64,000 nt of DNA, taken from contig NZ_FNPT01000007.1 of NCBI RefSeq assembly GCF_900107375.1, positions 1-64,000 on the forward strand, given 5' to 3'. Source of the DNA: Lysobacter sp. yr284 (lineage in GTDB: Bacteria; Pseudomonadota; Gammaproteobacteria; Xanthomonadales; Xanthomonadaceae). Shown here in pieces: positions 8,169 through 17,494 of this stretch (position 1 is its first letter; each line of letters begins with the position of its first letter). Under the pieces are notes generated by a model that worked only from the letters and a program-made list of their open reading frames with translations, did not search any database and had not been told where the DNA came from. The position numbers were made by a program, and so were the translations under genes.

Positions 8169-10823
8169 TCAGCGATTGGCCATGCGCAACTGGTTGACCA
8201 TCACCTGCAGCTTGTCGCGCGGCATCTCGTTGATGTAGTCGATCGCCGCCTGACCTTCCAGCGGACGGCCCGCGCCGATGCGGTCGTCGCGCGCGGCCTG
8301 CATGATCAACGGCACGGTCGGGATCGACAGGTAGTACTCGTCCTCGCCCTGGTCGCTGAGCACCGCCGCGGCGTCGGCGTCGAAGCCGGCGTTCTGCAGG
8401 AACTTCATCGAGCCCTCGACCTTGCCCTGCTTGTCGCGGTAGTCGCCGAGCGCGGACTGGCCGAACACCGACACGCCGATCATCACCGAGCCGACCAGCG
8501 CGCCGACCGGGCCGGTCGACACCGCCATGATCACGGTGCCGGTCGCGCCCAGGCCGTACAGGCCGGCTTCCACGCCCTTGAGCGGGCGATCCGACAGCAG
8601 CGCGTCGACCAGCTTGGCCACGTCGCCCACCGCCGAAACCACGCCGAGCACCTTGTTGACGTTCTCGAAGCGCTTGAGCCCGCTTTCCAGCGCTTCCATC
8701 GCCGCCGGCGAGTTGCGGTCGACCGCCTGCGCGGCCGGGTTGGTCAGCAGGTCGCGCGCGTCCTTGACCAGGCCGGCGGCGTCGCCGAACGCGGCGATCT
8801 GGTTGGCCCAGGTCGGATCGTCGATGGCGTCGGCGGTGGACTTGCCGAAGGCCAGGCCGGCCGCGGCCACGCCGAGCGCGCGGAAGGTGATGCCGGCCGG
8901 CTGCTTGGCGCCGAAGCCTTCGATGCCCTGCAATTCGGTGTGGAACTTGTTGAGCTGGCTCGCCATCGCCTGCGTGTCGCCGGCCGGCACGTCGAGCAGC
9001 TTCTCCAACTCGCCGATCGCGCGGCGGTATTGTTCGGCGTCGGCGCCGAGCGCGCCGGAGTACTGCCGGCTCATCGCCTCCAGCCGGGTCTTGCCGTCGG
9101 CGACGCTGGCCGGGTTGTCCGGATCGACGCCGGCGAACACGTTCATCGCGTTCTGGTTGATCGCCTGGCTGGCGAGCCGCTTGAGGTACTCGGCGCCTTC
9201 CTTGGAGACCTTGGTCGCATCGAACAGCGCCGCGGTCGAGTCGGCGTTCTCGCCGACCAGGAAGCGATCGTCGCTGCCGGCGGCCAAGCCGAAGGCCTGC
9301 AGGGTGTCGTCGTCGTTGGCGATGGACTTGATCTTGTCCATCAGCTCCGGACGGGTCGCCTTGACCTGCGCCGGCAGCGCGTTCAAGCCGCCCAGCGTTT
9401 CCTGCAGCAGGCGCCCGTCGGCGGCGAGATCCTTCTCCAGCTTCTGGTACTTGGCCAGCCAGTCCGGATCGTCCTTGCCCTTGGCGGCGAGGTAGTCGTT
9501 GACTGCCTTGTTCAACTTGTCCGGCGGCAGGCCTTCGGAATACTTCAGCAGGCGCGCCAGTTCGCCCATCATCTCCTTGTACTGGCCCAGGTTGCCCTCG
9601 ATGCGCTGCTGCAGCAGCTCCGCGCCGTGGCTCACGCCGCCCAGGAAGACCCCGGCCAGTTCGTTCTCGCCCTTGCCCTGCAACTGCCGGGCCATCTCCA
9701 GCGCCAATCCGGGACCGACGCCGTCGCGTATCGCATTGGAGATGTTCTCGGAGAACGGATACCCCTGCCCGCGCCAGTCGCCGGAATGGCCGACGTAACT
9801 GGCGGCGAGGTCCGAACGCAGCCGCGGGCCGTCGCCGGTGTCGCCGAGCGATTCGTACACCCGCGCCATGTTGGCGTAGGAGGTGGCTTCGCCGAACTTG
9901 TTGCCGCCGGCGTACATCGGCTTGACCTCGGTGATGCGCAGCACCGTATCGATGTTCTGGGTGACCACGGCCTGCGCCAGCGCCGGCGGCAAGCCGTCGG
10001 TCAGTTCGGCCAGGCGCCGCGAGGACTCGTTGGCCGGGCCCATCAGCGCCTTGGGATCGCCGCCGGAGTCCACGCCCTTGAACGGCTCGGCCACGTACGG
10101 CTCGATCTTCTCGTTGATCAGCTTGCCCAGCTCGACGCTGGTCGACAGCCGCTGCTGCGCCTCGGGCGAGATCTTCGACCACTGGTCCTTGAGGATGCTG
10201 ACCACCGCCTTCGGATCGCCGGCGTTGGCCACCATCACCGTGAACTCGACTTCGTGATCGATGCGGATGTCCTTGCTGACCGCCTCGATGCCGGCGCGCG
10301 CGGCCGGGTTGTCGGCGTAGCGCCCGGCGATGCTGAGGCCGTAGCCGTCGATGGTCTTGGCGTCGTAGACCGCGCCGGTCGGGCGGGCGGCGAACTCGGC
10401 CTGGTAGCGCGACTGCATCTCGGCCTGGACCGCGGCCTTGAGCTCGGCGCGGGTCTGCGGCGTGGAGTGCGCGGCGTCGGCCTGCGCCGCGGTATCGACC
10501 CGTTGCACCTCGGGCGACTTGTCGGTCTTGGCGGGCGCCTGCTGGGTGTAGGCGACGGTCTGCGCCTGGGCGCCGTCGTGCTCGGCCGGCGGCAGCTCGA
10601 TCTGAGTGTCGGGGTACAACGCCTCCCAGTTGAGCACCTGCGGGTTGGCGTCCTTGATCTGCTGCTCGTAAATCTCCTGCGGCACCGCGCCGCGATACTG
10701 CGCGGCGATCTGCGGCAGGGTCTCGTCGCGGGCGATGGTGTGCACCGGCGGGACCGGCTTGGGCTGCGTGGCCAGTTGCTGGACGGTGCGCGCGACCGAA
10801 TCGATGAAGCTGAAAAGGGACAT
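8169..10823 (-). CDS. Large LysM-domain protein of unknown function
   Basis: The 884-residue protein has no signal peptide. An N-terminal LysM-like domain (about 27-78, HTIARDETLPQIAAQYRG ... LYPDTQIELPP) suggests peptidoglycan or chitin binding. The long middle part is mostly charged helices with no catalytic motif I recognise. Near the C-terminus (about 765-810) is a Gly-rich hydrophobic stretch with GLYGLGATGTVIMAVSTGP and a second GALVGSVMIGV segment, able to insert in membranes. The ATG at 10823 begins the hydrophilic MSLFSFIDSV start; the frame is open further upstream but the extension is low-complexity. Cytoplasmic start, LysM and glycine-rich hydrophobic tail would fit a translocated effector, but no XVIPCD or known toxin domain is seen. 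Function unassigned. Confidence 0.75.
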   Translation of the reverse strand: MSLFSFIDSVARTVQQLATQPKPVPPVHTIARDETLPQIAAQYRGAVPQEIYEQQIKDANPQVLNWEALYPDTQIELPPAEHDGAQAQTVAYTQQAPAKTDKSPEVQRVDTAAQADAAHSTPQTRAELKAAVQAEMQSRYQAEFAARPTGAVYDAKTIDGYGLSIAGRYADNPAARAGIEAVSKDIRIDHEVEFTVMVANAGDPKAVVSILKDQWSKISPEAQQRLSTSVELGKLINEKIEPYVAEPFKGVDSGGDPKALMGPANESSRRLAELTDGLPPALAQAVVTQNIDTVLRITEVKPMYAGGNKFGEATSYANMARVYESLGDTGDGPRLRSDLAASYVGHSGDWRGQGYPFSENISNAIRDGVGPGLALEMARQLQGKGENELAGVFLGGVSHGAELLQQRIEGNLGQYKEMMGELARLLKYSEGLPPDKLNKAVNDYLAAKGKDDPDWLAKYQKLEKDLAADGRLLQETLGGLNALPAQVKATRPELMDKIKSIANDDDTLQAFGLAAGSDDRFLVGENADSTAALFDATKVSKEGAEYLKRLASQAINQNAMNVFAGVDPDNPASVADGKTRLEAMSRQYSGALGADAEQYRRAIGELEKLLDVPAGDTQAMASQLNKFHTELQGIEGFGAKQPAGITFRALGVAAAGLAFGKSTADAIDDPTWANQIAAFGDAAGLVKDARDLLTNPAAQAVDRNSPAAMEALESGLKRFENVNKVLGVVSAVGDVAKLVDALLSDRPLKGVEAGLYGLGATGTVIMAVSTGPVGALVGSVMIGVSVFGQSALGDYRDKQGKVEGSMKFLQNAGFDADAAAVLSDQGEDEYYLSIPTVPLIMQAARDDRIGAGRPLEGQAAIDYINEMPRDKLQVMVNQLRMANR

Positions 10824-11199
10824 GGCGGGGGCCTTGGGATTCAACCCGCAGACCGTAGCACCGCGGCCGTCGGGGCGATGCCTGGGGGCGGCCCCAGGGG
10901 ACGGAAAACGCGGGCGCAAACGGTCCTGAACGCGGCCGGCGGTCGCACCGAAAACCTCGCCATGGCGCGCGCTTGGCGTCGCGCGCAACGCAGCGATGGG
11001 GAATCGCAGGATCGGCACAAGCGGCCAGTGTCGGGCGTATGTGCGCGGCGCGGGTTCGCGGTCGGGGCGAGGGCGGGCGCGACTCGGCGGCGGCGAGCGA
11101 GCGGGTGCGTGCGGGGCGATCGCGTGCGCGCGGTTGCGCGGCGGTGTGCGGTGTCGCGGCGCGGCTTGCGCCGCTCCTACAGGGGCTTCGGGTGGGCGG
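10824..11199. other. Intergenic region with one REP family 2 copy
   Basis: The region holds the upstream sequence of the LysM gene and, at about 11150-11185, a minus-orientation REP family 2 copy (GGCTTGCGCCGCTCCTAC). The rest is GC-rich low-complexity sequence (many GCG/CGG runs at 11050-11150) with no supported gene. Confidence 0.6.
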
Positions 11200-12054
11200 T
11201 CAGGGCTTGCGCGACAGGCGGCGCGCGGTGGCGGGGCCGTTCAATTCGCGCAACGCGTTCTTGCCGTTCCAGCGCGGCGCGGCCTGCGCGGACGCGGCCA
11301 GCCGCGTCGCCGTGCGCAGCCCGGCGGCGTGCAGCGCGGCATTGCGCTTGCCGATCGAACGCAGCGCCCAGTTGACCGCTTTCTTGACGAAGTTGCGCTC
11401 GTCGAAGGCATAGGCCTCGACCAGTTCCAGGCCATGCAGGAACTCGGCGTCGCTGGCCTGTTTGTCGTGCACGCTCTTGCTCGCCAGCAGCGCGAACGCG
11501 GCGCGACGCACGAACTCGTCCTCGCGTCGCGCCCATTGCTCGATCTTGCGCCAGGCCAGCGGGCTGCGGTCGAACAGGGCGAAGCAGACCGTGTCGCACA
11601 CCGCCCAGTTGTCGAAATCGCGCGCCCAGCGGTCCATCTGCGCGGCGCTCACCGCGGCCGGGTCGTCGAGGTAGGCGGCCAGCAGGCGCGCTTCGTACCA
11701 GGCGCTGTTCCACAAGGCGTCGGCCAGCGCGTGGTCGCGCCCCAGGCGCTTGGCGACGGCCTGGATCTTGACCATCGGCACGCCGAAGGCGCGCTCGTTG
11801 GGAATCGCGAAACGGGCCATGCCGTCGCGGTAGTCGGCGCTGGCGTCGGCGCGCAGCGCGTCCAAGGCCTGGGCCAGCCGCTGCGGCAAGGGCAAGGCGG
11901 CGAATGCGGCTTGCGCGGCCTTGCGTTCGCTGGCCGGGGCGAGCGGCTTGGTCGCAGCTTTCTTCGCAGCGGCTTTCTTGGCGACGGTTTTCTTCGCCGC
12001 CGCCTTCTTGCCCGCGGTGCGCGTTATCGCATCGGTGGTAGCGGTTCGGGCCAC
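11200..12054 (-). CDS. AlkD-like DNA alkylation repair protein
   Basis: The ~284-residue protein matches the DNA alkylation repair (HEAT-like repeat glycosylase, AlkD/AlkC) family, which removes alkylated bases. Family segments are FAIPNERAFGVPMVKIQAVAKRLG reading across 85-110, then ARLLAAYLDD, DRWARDFDNWAVCDTVC and the NFVKKAVNWALRSIGKRN stretch with the typical paired basic residues near the end. The N-terminus is a Lys/Ala-rich tail (AGKKAAAKKTVAKKAAAKK), a histone H1-like tail that probably adds nonspecific DNA binding. A GTG at 12054 follows a GGGAGG ribosome site; an ATG at 12111 would add 19 residues. Confidence 0.88.
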   Translation of the reverse strand: MARTATTDAITRTAGKKAAAKKTVAKKAAAKKAATKPLAPASERKAAQAAFAALPLPQRLAQALDALRADASADYRDGMARFAIPNERAFGVPMVKIQAVAKRLGRDHALADALWNSAWYEARLLAAYLDDPAAVSAAQMDRWARDFDNWAVCDTVCFALFDRSPLAWRKIEQWARREDEFVRRAAFALLASKSVHDKQASDAEFLHGLELVEAYAFDERNFVKKAVNWALRSIGKRNAALHAAGLRTATRLAASAQAAPRWNGKNALRELNGPATARRLSRKP

Positions 12055-12154
12055 GGCGGCCTCCCGGTGGGGCACGGCCGCAACGAGGAGCCGCGGCGCC
12101 AATGTATCCATCGGCGCCGCGGCCCGCTATCGATTACCGCTTATGCGTTGCGGA

Positions 12155-13120
12155 TCAGGCCTTCGCGCCCGGCTCCGGCTTGGGCGGCAGCATCAGGCTG
12201 GCCGCGATCGAGCTGCCGATGATGACCGCCACGCCCAACAGCGAGACCAGGATCGGGATCTTGTACAGGTCGATCAGCAGCATCTTCGCGCCGATGAACA
12301 CCAGTACCGCGGCCAGACCGTACGGCAGCAGGTGGAAGCGGTCGGCCATGCCCTGCAGCAGGAAGAACATCGCGCGCAGGCCCAGCACCGCGAACACGTT
12401 CGAGGTCAGCACGATGAACGGATCGGCGGTGATGGCGAAGATCGCCGGGATCGAGTCGACCGCGAAGATCACGTCGGTCACGCCGATCAGCGCGATCACC
12501 GCGAACAGCGGGGTGAACCAGCGCTTGCCGTCGCGCATGATCGACAGCTTGCTGTCGTGGTAGTCGTCGGTCAGGCGCAGGTGGCCGCGCATCCACTTGA
12601 GCATCGGGTTCTGCTCCAGGTCCGGACTCTTGCCGGCGGCCATCAGCATCTTGATGCCGGTGAACACCAGGAACGCGCCGAACACGTACAGCACCCAGTG
12701 GAACTTGGCCAGCAGCAGCGCGCCGGCGAAGATCAGCACCGAGCGCAGCACGATCGCGCCGAGGATGCCGATCACCAGCACGCGCTGGCGCTGCTCCTCG
12801 GGCACGGCGAAGTAAGAGAACAGCATCAGGAACACGAAGATGTTGTCGACCGCGAGCGATTTCTCGACCAAGTAGCCGGTCAGGAATTCCAGGCCGATGC
12901 GGTTGCCGACTTCGGCGCCGGATTCGCGGCTCACGTACCACCACAGCGCCGCATTGAACGCCAGCGCCAGGGCGATCCAGCCCACGCTCCACCACGCCGC
13001 TTCCTTGAACGTGACCTTGTGCGGCCCGCCGTGGCGCATCAGCACCAGATCGACGAGCAGCGCGACGACGACGAAGGCGGCGAACGCGCCCCACAGCATC
13101 GGACTGCCGATGGTTTCCAT
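12155..13120 (-). CDS. TerC family integral membrane transporter (probable Mn2+ exporter)
   Basis: The 321-residue polytopic protein is of the TerC/Alx family, with about nine transmembrane helices. Family signatures include the acidic EKSLAVDNIFVFLMLF motif in an early helix and the DVIFAVDSIPAIFAIT motif later, both carrying the membrane Asp residues thought to bind metal, and the GLRAMFFLLQGM segment. Start ATG at 13120 begins METIGSPMLWG. Alx and related proteins export manganese, and this gene is preceded by a yybP-ykoY riboswitch on the same strand, which supports manganese-responsive control and a role in Mn2+ efflux. The name TerC (tellurite) alone would be misleading here. Confidence 0.92.
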   Translation of the reverse strand: METIGSPMLWGAFAAFVVVALLVDLVLMRHGGPHKVTFKEAAWWSVGWIALALAFNAALWWYVSRESGAEVGNRIGLEFLTGYLVEKSLAVDNIFVFLMLFSYFAVPEEQRQRVLVIGILGAIVLRSVLIFAGALLLAKFHWVLYVFGAFLVFTGIKMLMAAGKSPDLEQNPMLKWMRGHLRLTDDYHDSKLSIMRDGKRWFTPLFAVIALIGVTDVIFAVDSIPAIFAITADPFIVLTSNVFAVLGLRAMFFLLQGMADRFHLLPYGLAAVLVFIGAKMLLIDLYKIPILVSLLGVAVIIGSSIAASLMLPPKPEPGAKA

Positions 13121-13199
13121 TTGATTCTCCCGCAAGACGTTGGGGGCGCAAGCGCGCCGGTTTCGAGGCCGCGGGCCGCGAAGCGTCGTCCGGAGGGAA

Positions 13200-13347
13200 T
13201 TCGGGAGACGTGCCTTCGCCGCTACGGCGAAGGTCTTGCTCGTATCCGGCCGACCGTTCGGCGGTCCGGACACCTGTCGCACCGGGGCGGTGAGCCCGTA
13301 ATGACGGCGACGACAGCGGGAGCTACTCCCCTTCTGGCGGGGAAGAT
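13200..13347 (-). promoter_or_regulatory. yybP-ykoY (Mn2+-sensing) riboswitch
   Basis: Read on the minus strand, the leader contains the family's conserved pieces in order: AGGGGAGTAGC (about 13322-13332), GTCATTACGGGCTC, GCCCCGGTGCGAC, then GAGCAAGACCTTCGCC followed by a hairpin (GCCTTCGCCGCTACGGCGAAGG at 13211-13233 on the plus strand). The leader lies 80 bp upstream of the TerC start. This family binds Mn2+ and turns on export genes such as alx and mntP. Confidence 0.9.
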
Positions 13348-13387
13348 ACCACGCTTGCCGCTGAACTGCCGTTCAGGCGGGCTGTTG

Positions 13388-13472
13388 GTGGGAGGGCCTT
13401 CAGGCCCGAGGCTTTTGTCTCAGGTCACGCTGATCTGAAACAAGAGCCTCAGGCCTGAAGGCCCTGCCACAA
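13388..13472. repeat. REP family 1, inverted pair (locus 2)
   Basis: A plus-orientation copy at 13388-13417 and a minus-orientation copy at 13442-13472 lie between the riboswitch leader and the end of the first fucosidase gene. Confidence 0.85.
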
Positions 13473-13476
13473 GCGC

Positions 13477-14913
13477 TCAGCCGCCGCGGTACACCGCCAC
13501 CGTCGCGATCCGCGCCGGCGCATAGCTGTGTTCGACCACCAGCCGCAGCCGCCGCGCCCGCACCGGGTCGAACCGTTCCAGGCGCTTGCAGCCGATGGTC
13601 GTGCCCCAGGCCACGGTCTTCCAGCCGCCGTCGCGCCAGGCCTCGAAGCGATGGTTGGCGACGTGCTGGCCTTCGGCCACGGCTTCCTGCAGGCACAGCA
13701 GGTCGAACTCGATCGCATCGTCGAGTTCGAACTCCAGCCAGGCCTCGCCCGCGTCGGCCTGCCAGTACGAATCCGCGTCGCCGTCGAGCACGCGCGCGGG
13801 CGCCGCGCCGCCGCTGGCGCGCACGCGCGCGCCGGCCAGCCGGTTGCCGCCGGCGAACAGCGCCGCGCGCTTGCGGCCGAACTCGGCGAGGCGGGCGACG
13901 TCGGTCTCGTGGAAGCGCCCCGCGCGCGTCGGCGGCACGTTGAGCAACAGCTTGCTGTTGCGCCCCACCGAACTGCAGTACAGGTCGATGAGGTTGTCGG
14001 CGCTGCGCACCTTGGCGTCCTCGGCCGCGTGCCAGAACCAGCCGGGCCGGATCGACACGTCGGTTTCGCCCGGCCGCCACGTGCTGCCGTGCGGATCGCC
14101 CTGTTGCAGCGCTTCGCCGACCCAGGGCCGGTCGAAACCCGGATACGGCACCCGCGCCGGGTCCACCGTCGCCCAGCAGGTGCTGCCGGCGACGCCGCGC
14201 TCGTTGCCGATCCAGCGCACGTCGGGGCCGGCGTCGGAGAAGATCACCGCGTCGGGCTGCAGCGCGCGCACGGTGCGATGGATGCGCGGCCAGTCGTAGG
14301 CCTGGCGCCGCCCGTTCGGGCCTTCGCCGTTGGCGCCGTCGAACCACACCTCTACCACCGGGCCGTAATCGGTCAGCAATTCGGTGAGCTGGGCGATATA
14401 GACATCGTCGTAGGCGCGGCCGCTGCCGTAGCGCGGCTCGTGCCGGTCCCACGGCGACAGATAGAAGCCCACGCCGAGGCCTTCGCCGCGGCAGGCCTCG
14501 ACGAACTCGCGCACCACGTCGCCGCGGCCGTCGCGCCACGGGCTGCTGCGCACGCTGTGCGCGGTGGTCGCGCTCGGCCACAGGCAGAAGCCGTCGTGGT
14601 GCTTGGCGGTGAGGATCAGGCTGCGGAAACCGCCGGCCTTGGCCGCGCGCGCCCACTGCCGCGCGTCGAGATCGGTCGGCGCGAACACGCGCGGGTCTTC
14701 GTCGCCCTCGCCCCATTCGCGGTCGGTGTAGGTGTTGACGGTGTAGTGCACGAACAGCGCGAGTTCCTCGCGCTGCCACGCCAGTTGCTGCGGCGTCGGC
14801 CGCGGCCGCGCGGCGGCCGGCGTTGCGGCGTCGGCGGCGGGCGCGCCCAGCGCGAGTGCCGGACTGGAAAGCGCGCAGGCGGAACTGGCGAGCAGGAAGC
14901 GGCGACGGTCCAT
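13477..14913 (-). CDS. Alpha-L-fucosidase GH29 with C-terminal discoidin-like domain
   Basis: The 478-residue enzyme belongs to glycoside hydrolase family 29, which removes terminal alpha-L-fucose. The N-terminus MDRRRFLLASSACALS resembles a Tat signal and predicts export. Catalytic-domain landmarks are LILTAKHHDGFCLWPS, GVGFYLSPWDRHEPRYG and VVEVWFDGANGEGP, whose Asp is at the family nucleophile position. About 100 C-terminal residues form an F5/8 type C-like module (ARVLDGDADSYWQAD, then a terminal RIATVAVYRGG), probably a sugar-binding domain. The ATG at 14913 is used because the signal peptide begins there. It is divergent from a second GH29 gene across a 240-bp gap. Confidence 0.92.
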   Translation of the reverse strand: MDRRRFLLASSACALSSPALALGAPAADAATPAAARPRPTPQQLAWQREELALFVHYTVNTYTDREWGEGDEDPRVFAPTDLDARQWARAAKAGGFRSLILTAKHHDGFCLWPSATTAHSVRSSPWRDGRGDVVREFVEACRGEGLGVGFYLSPWDRHEPRYGSGRAYDDVYIAQLTELLTDYGPVVEVWFDGANGEGPNGRRQAYDWPRIHRTVRALQPDAVIFSDAGPDVRWIGNERGVAGSTCWATVDPARVPYPGFDRPWVGEALQQGDPHGSTWRPGETDVSIRPGWFWHAAEDAKVRSADNLIDLYCSSVGRNSKLLLNVPPTRAGRFHETDVARLAEFGRKRAALFAGGNRLAGARVRASGGAAPARVLDGDADSYWQADAGEAWLEFELDDAIEFDLLCLQEAVAEGQHVANHRFEAWRDGGWKTVAWGTTIGCKRLERFDPVRARRLRLVVEHSYAPARIATVAVYRGG

Positions 14914-15153
14914 GGCGATGCGAAGGCGGCGGCGACCTCGGCAGTCTAGTGGCGATCGCCGGCCGCGCCACGCTGCGCCGCGATTGTCGCGCTTTGGATT
15001 TGTTTGGACATTTCGCACGCGCATCGCGCCGCGCGCAATCCGAAAGCAGCGCCGGGCGCGTCGCGCCGAAACGAAAGCGCGCGACGCCGCCGCAGTTGAC
15101 CGCATCGCACGCGGTCTGCTGGGATGCGCTGGCCCGCTTCGAGGAGAACGTCG
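14914..15153. promoter_or_regulatory. Divergent control region between two fucosidase genes
   Basis: This 240-bp gap must hold promoters for both GH29 genes. The only AT-richer patch is near 14985-15020 (TTTGGATTTGTTTGGACATT). A GAGGAG ribosome site at 15140-15145 precedes the plus-strand start. No clear operator was identified. Confidence 0.4.
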
Positions 15154-16641
<1,488 letters not shown>

Positions 16642-16891
16642 GGGCGGCCGGGCCAAAACCCGTTCATCAAACTGATCGGCGCCGGCCGAGGCGGCTGCCG
16701 CAACGGGTAATGCTTCTGCCGCGCCGGGTCAGTTTGTCATGCCGCGTCACGGGTATACCGGTGCGCATCACAGTTCATGTGGACCGAATCGAAAAAATAC
16801 CCTTGTTTTTTCGCTATTTTTCGTGATTTTTCATCACGTCGTCTTTACGTAATGCCCTCGTAAATAGCAAGGACGTCAGGGGGCGTCATTC
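16642..16891. promoter_or_regulatory. AT-rich leader of the 16892 gene
   Basis: Unlike the rest of the window, 16740-16880 is markedly AT-rich, with the runs GAAAAAATACCC and TTGTTTTTTCGCTATTTTTC and a short GTGATTTTTCATCAC inverted repeat at 16823-16837. A promoter probably lies here; no exact hexamers are assigned. No gene is seen. Confidence 0.45.
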
Positions 16892-17356
16892 ATGAAGAAC
16901 ATCGAGGTATTCAGCATCGCCACCGCGCGCATCTGCGCGACGGCGCTCGAGCAGCATCCCGTCGTAGCCCGTTTCAACGCCGAGGAATCGGCGCGTCATC
17001 TGCCGGGCCTGGACCCGTCCAACCGCGAAGCCATGGCCCAGGCGGTGCTCGCCTGCGGCGCGACCTTCGAATGGCTGCTCGACGAGGGCTACGTGCGCAG
17101 CACCGCCTGCGTCAAGGAATCGTTGAACGGAGTCGCGTTCGTGCACGTGGCGCTGCGCTACCGCCTCACCGAGAAGGGCCTGGCCATCCTCGGCGCGCAC
17201 GCCAGCAGCAGCGACGAAGCCAAGACCATCGGCGAGCGCCTGATCGCCGCGGTCAAGCTCGGCGGCGCCGAGCGCATCAAGGAATCGGTCAAGCTGATGA
17301 TCGGCGCCGGTGCGGGCACCCATGCCGCGCGTCCGGCGTTGCAGGCCGCCGGCTGA
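16892..17356 (+). CDS. Small soluble protein of unknown function
   Basis: The 154-residue protein has no signal peptide or membrane helix. It has a well-formed alpha/beta pattern (FVHVALRYRLTEKGLAILGAHA) and an Ala/Gly-rich end. The segment LTEKGLAIL recalls the wing/last helix of winged-helix proteins, but the evidence is too weak for a call. It is flanked by an unusually AT-rich leader and by a strong terminator, so it is a single-gene unit. I do not recognise the family. Confidence 0.75.
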   Translation: MKNIEVFSIATARICATALEQHPVVARFNAEESARHLPGLDPSNREAMAQAVLACGATFEWLLDEGYVRSTACVKESLNGVAFVHVALRYRLTEKGLAILGAHASSSDEAKTIGERLIAAVKLGGAERIKESVKLMIGAGAGTHAARPALQAAG

Positions 17357-17405
17357 TCCAGGCCCGCTGATGCGAGGCGCTTGCCGGCGCCTCGCGACCG
17401 CCGTC

Positions 17406-17442
17406 GACGAAGACGCCCGCGCGATGCGCGGGCGTCTTCGTC
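17406..17442. terminator. Bidirectional hairpin terminator between convergent genes
   Basis: A perfect 17-bp stem (arms 17406-17422 and 17426-17442) with a 3-base loop lies between two convergent genes. There is no long T-run, but its strength and position support termination, possibly in both directions. Confidence 0.75.
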
Positions 17443-17494
17443 TGCCTGTGCGCCGCAGTGCCGGCGCCGATCGCGGCGACGGCGCGGCGGAAGA

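Noticed and set aside
8169-10823. XVIPCD at the C-terminus of the LysM protein
   Set aside because: The end of the protein lacks the DHPDHALY-type and TADA...P.EQS segments that define the domain in the 60829 protein.
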